Shown here: in pieces, positions 16,365-23,205 of the stretch | Layout of the letters: each line of letters begins with the position of its first letter | How positions within the stretch are numbered: position 1 is the stretch's first letter | From: Bacteroidia bacterium | GTDB lineage: Bacteria > Bacteroidota > Bacteroidia > NS11-12g > UBA955 | NCBI GenBank assembly: GCA_023268875.1 | Contig: JALRKL010000088.1 | Coordinates: 1 to 40,151, forward strand | Direction of reading: 5' to 3' | DNA: 40,151 bases | Made by a program: the position numbers and the translations under genes | The notes under the pieces: model-generated | The model's input: the letters and a program-made list of their open reading frames with translations, nothing else | The model's database searches: none | What the model was told of the DNA's origin: nothing

Positions 16365-16904
16365 TTATGCGATTTGAAGTTCTTTTTTTATTTTTTTCAA
16401 TTGTGTTGATACGGTATTATCAAAGATACGACCGTTAAATTCTATGGTAACCCCTCCTAAAATAGCGGGATCTACACGTGTAATGATTTTTACTGTATTG
16501 GCTTGAGTATGTTTTTTTACGTATGCCTCGATATCCGCAACTGTTGTTTTGGATAACTCAACCGCACTTTCCACTTCCACCAAAACAATTTTTTGAGCGT
16601 TATTGTATAATTTCATAAAGCTTTCACCCATAGCCGGAATGTAAGCTTCACGTTTCTTGTCTACCATAAGCGCATACAAACCTTTTGTCAAAGCGTGATG
16701 CTTCGCAAAAATATTGTCTAACGCCTTTTTCTTGGCAGCCATCTTATACATAGGACTTTGTATGAACAACATGAACTCGCGGCTTTCCTGAGAAAGTACG
16801 ATAAGCTCCTCAACATTGTCTTTAACCACATCCAATAGGTTTTCTTCTTGAGCTTTATCAAAAAGAGCTTTGGAATAACGGGCAGCAATACGTTGTTCAG
16901 ACAT
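16365..16904 (-). CDS. atpH: ATP synthase F1 delta subunit
   Basis: A 179-residue delta (OSCP-type) subunit, which ties the top of F1 to the peripheral stalk. The N-terminal helical bundle begins EQRIAARYSKALFDKAQEEN, a recognisable family opening, and the C-terminal domain has VDPAILGGVTIEFNGRIFDNTVSTQLKKIKKEL, the diagnostic signature (usually DPSLIGGFxxxxGxxxxDxSxxxxL). Length is normal. Only three bases separate it from the atpF stop, and six from atpA, consistent with tight coupling. Confidence 0.96.
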   Translation of the reverse strand: MSEQRIAARYSKALFDKAQEENLLDVVKDNVEELIVLSQESREFMLFIQSPMYKMAAKKKALDNIFAKHHALTKGLYALMVDKKREAYIPAMGESFMKLYNNAQKIVLVEVESAVELSKTTVADIEAYVKKHTQANTVKIITRVDPAILGGVTIEFNGRIFDNTVSTQLKKIKKELQIA

Positions 16905-16907
16905 GGT

Positions 16908-17411
16908 TTATGCTTGTGCTTTTTGGGTTAATTCATTTAAGTGATGTGAAATCAATTTCTGCTGTGCCTCATTGTTTGCAAGAGTATCTGCTAACAACTT
17001 TTCTGCAATTTGAACCGAAAAGGATGCAATTTCCTTTTTCAACTCATCCATAGCAGCTGACTTTTGCTTATTGATTTCGTCGCTGGCACGAGACATGATT
17101 TTCTTAGCCTCATCCTCAGCAACCGACTTAGCGTCGCCTACAATTTTCTCTTTCATTTCGCGCGCTTCTTTTAACATAGCATCGCGCTCTTGACGGGCTT
17201 GAGCGAGCAATTGTTCGTTCTCACCTTGTAATTTAGCCATCTCGTTACGCGCTTGTTCAGCTTGCGACAAAGATTGGTTGATACTGTCTTCACGGTCTTT
17301 GATAGAACCTAAAATTGGTCCCCAAGCAAATTTCTTCAGAATGAATAATAGGATACTGAAAGTTACCAGCATCCAAAATACCAAACCTATAGCAGGAGTT
17401 ACTAATTGCAT
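16908..17411 (-). CDS. atpF: ATP synthase F0 b subunit
   Basis: A 167-residue peripheral stalk subunit. It has one N-terminal membrane helix (about residues 8-27, IGLVFWMLVTFSILLFIL) followed by KFAWGPILGSIKDREDSINQSLSQAE, typical of subunit b. The rest is a long, highly charged coiled-coil helix ending with IAEKLLADTLANNEAQQKLI. The stalk dimerises and binds delta. Only one b gene is present, so a homodimer is expected. The start follows a 51-base gap after atpE that carries a strong hairpin, unlike the other very short gaps in this cluster. Confidence 0.96.
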   Translation of the reverse strand: MQLVTPAIGLVFWMLVTFSILLFILKKFAWGPILGSIKDREDSINQSLSQAEQARNEMAKLQGENEQLLAQARQERDAMLKEAREMKEKIVGDAKSVAEDEAKKIMSRASDEINKQKSAAMDELKKEIASFSVQIAEKLLADTLANNEAQQKLISHHLNELTQKAQA

Positions 17412-17429
17412 TTTTTCGTTTTTTTAAAA

Positions 17430-17453
17430 CGGGGGCCAAGGGTTTGGCCCCCG
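17430..17453 (-). promoter_or_regulatory. Strong GC-rich hairpin between atpE and atpF
   Basis: CGGGGGCCAA (17430-17439) and TTGGCCCCCG (17444-17453) are a perfect 10-bp inverted repeat around a 4-base loop, in an otherwise AT-rich gap. In the minus-strand mRNA the stem is followed by UUUU and then an A-run, weaker than a standard intrinsic terminator. It could stabilise the 3' end of an atpE message or attenuate transcription into atpF, helping produce the excess of c subunit the ring needs. The structure is direct; the role is inferred. Confidence 0.6.
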
Positions 17454-17462
17454 AGGGAGTTC

Positions 17463-17741
<279 letters not shown>

Positions 17742-17756
17742 TTAGATTTAGTTTGA

Positions 17757-18908
17757 TTAATGATGTTCTTCAACGGCCATCCCTATGTAAATAGAGGATA
17801 ACAAGGTAAATACAAAAGCCTGAAGGAAAGCTACTAGCAATTCCAACAAACTCATAAACAAGGTAAATGCCACACTCAAAGGACTAACAGCATAACCCAA
17901 ACCCGGATTCATATTACCGAATATGAAAATCAAGCTAAAGAACCCAAGTATGATAATATGTCCAGCAGTGATGTTTGCAAACAAACGCAGCATCAACACG
18001 AAAGGCTTCAGGATTACACCCAAAATTTCAATTGGAATAATGATGATGTACATCCAAACGGGTACATCTGGCATGAAAATATGCTTCCAGTAATATTTGT
18101 TTCCACTTAGCGTTACTGTGATGAACACAACTAACGCCAAAACCATCGTGATTGAGATGTTTCCTGTAACGTTTGCGCCTCCAGGAAAAACTGGAATCAA
18201 ACCAAATAAATTCAAGGTGAAGATAAAGAAGAATATGCTTAGTAATAAATGCATGTATCTGTCAGCGCGCTTGCCAATAGTAGGACGTGCGATGTCATCA
18301 CGCAAAAATAAAATTAATGGTTCTATAAGGTTGTATATGCCTTTCGGTGCCTTACCGGTGTTTTTGGCGTAATGTCTGGCCATTTTCACCACAAGTACCA
18401 TTAAGAATATTGATCCGATTAACATGGCAACTACGTTTTTAGTAAGACTAAAATCATAAATGGCAGCCGTGTTAGATTCATCTTCCCAAGCAATTACACC
18501 TTCGTGGTTCAACTTAAATCCTTCATAAGCCGCATGACCGTGATGAAAATTGAAAGAAGAAAATATACTTACACCATTCTCTTCGGTATACAGTATAACA
18601 GGTAACGGAATAGAAACGGAGTGATCTCCTTCTCCCCACAGATGCCAATCGTGCGCATCTGCGATATGTTCCATAATCATTTTACCTGGATCGAAACCCT
18701 CTTTTTCATCATGCATGTCATGTGCTTGGCCATGCCCATGCTCGGAAGACTCAGAACCCGAGGTTACATGTGATTCAGACGCATCGTGCGTTGTTTCAAT
18801 TGATGTTGCGACAACGTTTTGGCTAAAAAACAGCGAGAAAATCAGGGTAAAGAACAATTTCCCAAACCTCACACTCACATTACAACATTGATTATCAGAC
18901 ATTTGCAT
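17757..18908 (-). CDS. atpB: ATP synthase F0 a subunit with extended His-rich N-terminus
   Basis: A 383-residue subunit a, which forms the proton half-channels beside the c ring. The C-terminal two-thirds have the normal helices with the essential arginine at about residue 308 in FVLMLRLFANITAGH, followed by LLELLVAFLQAFVFTLLSSIYI. The N-terminus is extended by about 130 residues relative to E. coli: a signal-peptide-like segment (FGKLFFTLIFSLFFSQNVVA), a His/Glu/Ser-rich stretch (ESSEHGHGQAHDMHDEKEG) and a soluble domain. Extended subunit a is a recognised Bacteroidota trait, but the metal-binding look of this stretch is notable. Start ATG at 18908; an alternative ATG at 18902 changes little. 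Confidence 0.96.
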   Translation of the reverse strand: MQMSDNQCCNVSVRFGKLFFTLIFSLFFSQNVVATSIETTHDASESHVTSGSESSEHGHGQAHDMHDEKEGFDPGKMIMEHIADAHDWHLWGEGDHSVSIPLPVILYTEENGVSIFSSFNFHHGHAAYEGFKLNHEGVIAWEDESNTAAIYDFSLTKNVVAMLIGSIFLMVLVVKMARHYAKNTGKAPKGIYNLIEPLILFLRDDIARPTIGKRADRYMHLLLSIFFFIFTLNLFGLIPVFPGGANVTGNISITMVLALVVFITVTLSGNKYYWKHIFMPDVPVWMYIIIIPIEILGVILKPFVLMLRLFANITAGHIIILGFFSLIFIFGNMNPGLGYAVSPLSVAFTLFMSLLELLVAFLQAFVFTLLSSIYIGMAVEEHH

Positions 18909-18918
18909 ACCTATTGGG

Positions 18919-19293
18919 TTATTCCGTTTCGGGGCGCAAGTTAGTACGCATTTCTAAAATATCAAAGAAAAGAAAGAAAAGAAAAGTCAGTCCGTAAACG
19001 GCGACAAAAGTCAATTCGATCGGCTTCATATTAAACAGGCTTATAGCCAAAAAGATAAGCACTAAAAAAAGTCGCACCATCGACCCTATCATCAATCTGC
19101 GAATACGTTTGTTTTCGGAAATTTGAACATCGTGATGGGTGAAATATTGAACGATATTAAACAACAGGGCTATGTAGACAATTCCGATATAAGAAACCGG
19201 CATCATTCGCAAACCCATTACCTGAGAACCAACACCTACACTGATTAATAGGATTGAAACCAAAACCGCAGATTTTATGATATATGCCTTCAT
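18919..19293 (-). CDS. AtpI-like ATP synthase-associated membrane protein
   Basis: A 124-residue protein with four predicted membrane helices (about residues 6-25, 34-52, 68-87, 93-113), separated by the basic loop SENKRIRRLMIGSMVRL. Placement between atpZ and atpB is where AtpI occurs. AtpI is a poorly conserved accessory protein implicated in c-ring assembly and cation handling. The sequence itself carries no diagnostic motif I can point to, so the name rests on length, topology and position. It starts three bases after the atpZ stop and ends ten bases before atpB. Confidence 0.75.
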   Translation of the reverse strand: MKAYIIKSAVLVSILLISVGVGSQVMGLRMMPVSYIGIVYIALLFNIVQYFTHHDVQISENKRIRRLMIGSMVRLFLVLIFLAISLFNMKPIELTFVAVYGLTFLFFLFFDILEMRTNLRPETE

Positions 19294-19296
19294 TTC

Positions 19297-19503
19297 TTAT
19301 TTTAGGGATTTGAAAACCCGGTAAAAGGCGATGCCCATACCTGCAAACACCCCTGCTAATGTGCCAATCGGAAATTTAGTCTGGGTCCTTTGATCTATCC
19401 ACCTGCCAATAAACGTTCCCAAAAGAATGGTCACCATCATTTGAAGTGCCATTCCTGTGTAAGACAAAAAACTGCGATTACGATCTGTCGGTGTTTTCTT
19501 CAC
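19297..19503 (-). CDS. atpZ: AtpZ-like ATP synthase accessory protein
   Basis: A short membrane protein with two helices: SFLSYTGMALQMMVTILLG, then a GRWIDQRTQTKFP loop, then TLAGVFAGMGIAFYRVF. This fits the AtpZ/AtpI pattern (F0F1-ATPase assembly or Mg2+-transport accessory), which in Bacteroidota begins shortly before the first helix. I take the GTG at 19501-19503, which has a GGAAG sequence upstream and gives 68 residues. The frame stays open to an ATG at 19557 (86 residues), which would overlap the bactofilin gene by 80 bases. Either way the start lies inside the end of the bactofilin gene, so translation should be coupled. Confidence 0.85.
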   Translation of the reverse strand: MKKTPTDRNRSFLSYTGMALQMMVTILLGTFIGRWIDQRTQTKFPIGTLAGVFAGMGIAFYRVFKSLK

Positions 19504-19882
19504 TTCTTCCAAGATTATTGGATTTGCCCATTCTGCAAGATCCATTAAACGAACCACCTTGTTCTATAATTATTTGCCGTGTTTGTATATCCCCGTCAAC
19601 TGCAGATGTTCCGTGTAAGACGGTTGTTTCATCGGATACAATATTTCCTTTTACGGTCCCTGAGATGCTCACATTCACCGCCGATATATCGCCGTGTACA
19701 CTTCCTGTTTCACCGATTACCAACTTTTGCCCCACTTCCATGTTGCCTTTTACTGTACCGTCAATACGAATATCTCCGCTACACTGAATGTTACCCGTGA
19801 TTACCGTTCCAGCACCAATAAGATTTAACAGCGCTTGAGGCGCCAATGAACTTTTATTTTTTGATTTTCCGCTTCCCAACAT
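19478..19882 (-). CDS. Bactofilin family polymer-forming protein
   Basis: A 134-residue bactofilin. The core (about residues 22-112) is a right-handed beta-helix built from short repeats: TVITGNIQCSGDIRIDGTVKGNMEVG, KLVIGETGSVHGDISAVNVSISGTVKGNI, then TTVLHGTSAVDGDIQTRQIIIEQG. The unstructured ends are the usual feature. Bactofilins polymerise without nucleotides into cytoplasmic, often membrane-associated filaments that localise cell-wall enzymes and shape the cell. The gene upstream encodes a protein resembling the membrane anchor of M23 peptidases that are often paired with bactofilins. Downstream its stop overlaps atpZ, joining the cytoskeletal gene to the ATP synthase operon. Confidence 0.92.
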   Translation of the reverse strand: MLGSGKSKNKSSLAPQALLNLIGAGTVITGNIQCSGDIRIDGTVKGNMEVGQKLVIGETGSVHGDISAVNVSISGTVKGNIVSDETTVLHGTSAVDGDIQTRQIIIEQGGSFNGSCRMGKSNNLGRSEENTDRS

Positions 19883-19907
19883 TGCACGTGAATAAGAAAT
19901 AATGCTG

Positions 19908-19915
19908 CAAATATA
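19908..19915 (-). promoter_or_regulatory. Promoter -7 box (TATATTTG) before bactofilin and the atp operon
   Basis: TATATTTG on the minus strand is an exact TAnnTTTG match 25 bases upstream of the bactofilin ATG, giving a short leader of about 20 bases. It may provide a promoter for bactofilin and the ATP synthase genes separate from that of the upstream 122-residue protein. The -33 element is unclear. Confidence 0.45.
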
Positions 19916-19963
19916 CTTATAACAATCTAGTTAATAACGACCCATCCCAAATCGCGTTTTAAC

Positions 19964-20332
19964 TTACTGCATTCTAACAGAAGTTGAATCGTACGGTTTT
20001 TCATTTTCAGATAACAAATCGTTTAAAACCTTCGATTTTTGATTTCGTATTTCTATTTGTTTCTTCAGATCCGATAGTTCTTGATTCAACCATAGCAACT
20101 CTTGTTTATCGCTGCTGCTTAATCCGTTTGGTAATACGTTGCGCAAGGGCGTGAAAGCATAAAGGAAATAGGAGATCAAAGCTACCACCAAAAACAAAAC
20201 TGAAAAAATACTGAGCGTATTCAATAAATTGATTTTTACCGAAGCTATTTCTGCAAAAGATTCGTCGTTCATTAAAACAAGACGGTGTTTATTCCGAAGT
20301 TTAGAGATAATTTTGTTGCGATTCGGCTTCAT
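19964..20332 (-). CDS. Membrane anchor protein resembling M23 peptidases but lacking the peptidase domain
   Basis: A 122-residue protein with a basic cytoplasmic head (KIISKLRNKHRLVLMNDESFAEIASVKINLLN), one membrane helix (about residues 38-62), then YAFTPLRNVLPNG and a coiled-coil (ELLWLNQELSDLKKQIEIRNQKSK). The RNKHRLVLMNDE and AFTPLR segments match the N-terminus I associate with Bacteroidota M23 (LytM-type) membrane endopeptidases next to bactofilin genes. Here the reading frame stops after the coiled-coil. Only 81 bases separate it from bactofilin, so no hidden M23 domain can fit downstream. It may be a peptidase that lost its catalytic part and kept a scaffolding role. The start ATG at 20332 is divergent from the PorW-like gene. 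Confidence 0.7.
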   Translation of the reverse strand: MKPNRNKIISKLRNKHRLVLMNDESFAEIASVKINLLNTLSIFSVLFLVVALISYFLYAFTPLRNVLPNGLSSSDKQELLWLNQELSDLKKQIEIRNQKSKVLNDLLSENEKPYDSTSVRMQ

Positions 20333-20397
20333 GTAAGAAATCGTTTAACGAATTGTCAAATATTTCTTCAAAAATACCGTTTTTACCACATAAATCT

Positions 20398-23058
20398 ATG
20401 AGATTTGCGTTTATCAGAGCGCTACGCCCGACATATATATATTTTGGCTTCCTATGGGTAGTACTCTTCTCATCGTGCGGGAACGAATCTTCTTGGACTT
20501 ACAAAGCTTGGCATAATACCCTCGCCCATTATAACATATATTTTAATGGAGAACAAAAGTGGTTGGAAACTCAACAAACTGTTCGAGAGGCCTATAAAGA
20601 TGACTTTCGTAAACCCATCAATTTATTCAATTACGGAACTCTAGAATCCTTACAAGGAAATTTAGGTGCCATGGATGAAGTTGTAAAGAAAGCGAGCACG
20701 ATGATCGACAAGCACCCTAAAAGCAAATGGGTTGATGACGCTTATTTGTTGACAGGCAAAGCTTATTTATTTAAGGGAGATGCAATCGCGGCCGTAAATA
20801 TTTTCGACTTCGTTGCCAATCAGTACAAAGACCCGAATATCTTGTTTCAATCCAAACTTTGGACCGTTAGGGCACTTTTATTACAAGGTAAAATTATCGA
20901 TGCAGAAGCTATGGCTTCAAACATTCTGAAAAATCCCAAATTGCCCAAAGAACTTTTACACGTAGCACAATTTACCCTTGGAGCCATCTACCACCAACAA
21001 AAAAAGTATCAACAATCTGCCGAGCTTCTGCAAAAGGCATTACCTCGCTTAACCAATCGAATGGATTGTTACAGAACGTATTTTGCTTTAGGTCAAGCCT
21101 ACCAAAAAACAGGAGATTTTGTAAAAGCAGAAAAAGCCTATGCTAAGGTTCCGAGGTTCAATCCTCCATATGAATTGACATTCAATTCTCAAATAGAACA
21201 GGTGAGCATATTATCTGCCCAACAACGCGATTTTACTAAAGCAAACAAAATATTAAACCGCATGCTCAAAGACGATAAAAACCTTGAGTACAAAGGTCAA
21301 ATATATTTTCGAATGGCCCTCAACGAGCTCGATGCCGGCAATACAGAAAAAGCCATTGAAACTTTAAAAGTATCGGTACAAGAATCATTAGGGGATAAAA
21401 ATCAAAAAACCAGTTCTTACTTAAAAATTGGCGATATCTACTACCAAAAAAAAGCGTATCTACAAGCAGGAATGTATTACGACTCGGCTAACCGTGTTTT
21501 GGATGAAACCCATCCCGATTTTGAAAGTATCTTAGCTAAAAATCAAATTGTTACCGATTTGTTGGAACATTTAGTTCGGATATCTCAGAACGACTCATTA
21601 ATTCGCTTGGTTCGAGATGAAGAATTTTTAAAGGACAAAATCAAAGAAGCAAAGAAAAAAGAAAAAGAGCAACAAGAAAGGGAAAAAGCGCTAGCGGAAA
21701 TGGCCAAAAATAGAACGATGCCCAATTTCCCTTCGAACCCCGGTATGCCCATGAATCCGAACCTCGGAGGTGGGGGTGGATCTGGAAGTTCGTTCCCTTT
21801 TTACAACATTGTTACCAGAAAAAACGGAATTGCTGAATTCAGCCGTGCGTATGGGGATAGACCGAATGTCGATTTCTGGAAGTATCGCAGCAAAATGCAA
21901 TCTTTGAACAATCCCACTCCGAAAGATAGCGATAATACTAAGGAAGGCGAGCAGGATACATCTACGGATAATAAAGCCCAAAAAATCAGTGAAAAGCTGA
22001 AGAATATCGCTAAAGAAGATCGTAAATATTACGAGAATCTGCCCTTTGATAGCGAAGAACAAAAAAAACTTCTTCAAGAAATTGAAATTTCGCTATTTGA
22101 ATCTGCAGGGATATATGCCAACAAATTAAACGAGATTGAAACCGCCCAGAACCAATACACCACGCTTATCAATCGATTTTATAACTCGGCATATGTTCCT
22201 CAGACGTATTACGAGTTAATAAAATTGCACCGAATAGAAAATCAGCCATCTTTAGCCCGACTGTATACCGATACCTTAAAAACCCGCTTTCCAGAGAGTA
22301 TATACCTCAAGATGATTGAAAATCCTGAAGCCGTAAATACCATAAAAAATCCCGAGGCCGAGAGCAATCAAATTATACAGAATAAATACGACTCGATGTT
22401 ATTAGCATTTCAAGACCAACGATATTCCGATGCTATTGACATAAAATTAGAAACCGACAAATCGTATTCAGGAAATAGTTTACAACCGCGTTTCGATTTT
22501 GTTTATGGATTGTGCTTAATAAAAAGCGACTCTCTTAAAGCCACTGAAATTTTCAAACAAATTGGTCTTGATTATCCAAATACCGACGTTAGCAGAAGAT
22601 CAAAGAGTATTTTGGCCTCATTAGAAAAACGAAACGTTTCGGTATTGCCGGATTCCCTTAGAAACGCCTTAGAAAATTCGCAATCCTTTAAATTGCCTGC
22701 GTCGGATGAGAAATTAGACGCCGTGATCATAATCCCCAAATCCGCTAACGTAAACATGGCAAAAGCTCTTATTAGTGATTTAAATAAAAAAGAATTTTCT
22801 TTTGATAAATTGGTAATGGGCAGACATATCCCGCTGGGGGATTCTTATTTGATTTTGGTAGAAAACTTCACTTCAGCGGATAAAACACGCTTTTACGCTC
22901 GTTACTTATCTCAACAAACAGATTTATTCAATAGCAGGGGTATTTTCAAATACGAAACCGTTACTATTTCGACCGATAACCTTCAATTACTTGTAAAAAC
23001 TGAACAAATTGAAGAGTACACAAAGTGGCATAAATTAAAATATGCCGACTTGGATTGA
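20398..23058 (+). CDS. TPR lipoprotein, T9SS component PorW/SprE-like
   Basis: An 886-residue lipoprotein with signal peptide MRFAFIRALRPTYIYFGFLW...LFSSC; the modified cysteine is residue 27. Right after it comes WHNTLAHYNIYFNGEQKWLE, the signature opening of SprE/PorW, the type IX secretion/gliding lipoprotein of similar length. TPR-like repeats follow (KWVDDAYLLTGKAYLFKGDAIAA, YFALGQAYQKTGDFVKAEKAY and others). Next are a charged coiled-coil (KDKIKEAKKKEKEQQEREKALAEM), a Gly/Pro/Asn-rich linker near residues 445-470 and a conserved C-terminal domain with DAVIIIPKSANVNMAKALISDLNKKEF. I use the ATG at 20398; the frame is open from a TTG at 20353, but that adds a non-signal-like N-terminus. 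It should serve the T9SS that exports the DUF4465-like protein. Confidence 0.8.
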   Translation: MRFAFIRALRPTYIYFGFLWVVLFSSCGNESSWTYKAWHNTLAHYNIYFNGEQKWLETQQTVREAYKDDFRKPINLFNYGTLESLQGNLGAMDEVVKKASTMIDKHPKSKWVDDAYLLTGKAYLFKGDAIAAVNIFDFVANQYKDPNILFQSKLWTVRALLLQGKIIDAEAMASNILKNPKLPKELLHVAQFTLGAIYHQQKKYQQSAELLQKALPRLTNRMDCYRTYFALGQAYQKTGDFVKAEKAYAKVPRFNPPYELTFNSQIEQVSILSAQQRDFTKANKILNRMLKDDKNLEYKGQIYFRMALNELDAGNTEKAIETLKVSVQESLGDKNQKTSSYLKIGDIYYQKKAYLQAGMYYDSANRVLDETHPDFESILAKNQIVTDLLEHLVRISQNDSLIRLVRDEEFLKDKIKEAKKKEKEQQEREKALAEMAKNRTMPNFPSNPGMPMNPNLGGGGGSGSSFPFYNIVTRKNGIAEFSRAYGDRPNVDFWKYRSKMQSLNNPTPKDSDNTKEGEQDTSTDNKAQKISEKLKNIAKEDRKYYENLPFDSEEQKKLLQEIEISLFESAGIYANKLNEIETAQNQYTTLINRFYNSAYVPQTYYELIKLHRIENQPSLARLYTDTLKTRFPESIYLKMIENPEAVNTIKNPEAESNQIIQNKYDSMLLAFQDQRYSDAIDIKLETDKSYSGNSLQPRFDFVYGLCLIKSDSLKATEIFKQIGLDYPNTDVSRRSKSILASLEKRNVSVLPDSLRNALENSQSFKLPASDEKLDAVIIIPKSANVNMAKALISDLNKKEFSFDKLVMGRHIPLGDSYLILVENFTSADKTRFYARYLSQQTDLFNSRGIFKYETVTISTDNLQLLVKTEQIEEYTKWHKLKYADLD

Positions 23059-23153
23059 TGTATTTCCGAATAAACTGGAGCGATTCTAAACAAACGCCAA
23101 AAACTTGGCTTGGATCGTTTAAATATCCGTTTGGAATTCCCTTGTCGAAGCGA

Positions 23154-23185
23154 TTTAATAGAGAATCTAAAATACCCTATATTTG
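23154..23185 (+). promoter_or_regulatory. Promoter for the penicillin-binding protein gene
   Basis: TTTA at 23154-23157, a 20-base spacer and TATATTTG at 23178-23185 form a good Bacteroidota promoter (consensus TTTG, 19-21 bases, TAnnTTTG) 20 bases before the ATG at 23206. The 147-base gap after the PorW-like gene otherwise shows only a weak 5-bp stem (GCCAA/TTGGC at 23096-23109). Confidence 0.55.
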
Positions 23186-23205
23186 AACAGTAAACCGCGA
23201 AATTG

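Noticed and set aside
21691-22077. A 128-codon frame antisense to the PorW-like gene
   Set aside because: It overlaps the Gly/Pro linker and coiled-coil region of a convincing lipoprotein and shows no domain.
23096-23109. GCCAA/TTGGC stem between the PorW-like gene and the PBP gene
   Set aside because: A 5-bp stem without a T-run is expected by chance and is not supported as a terminator.
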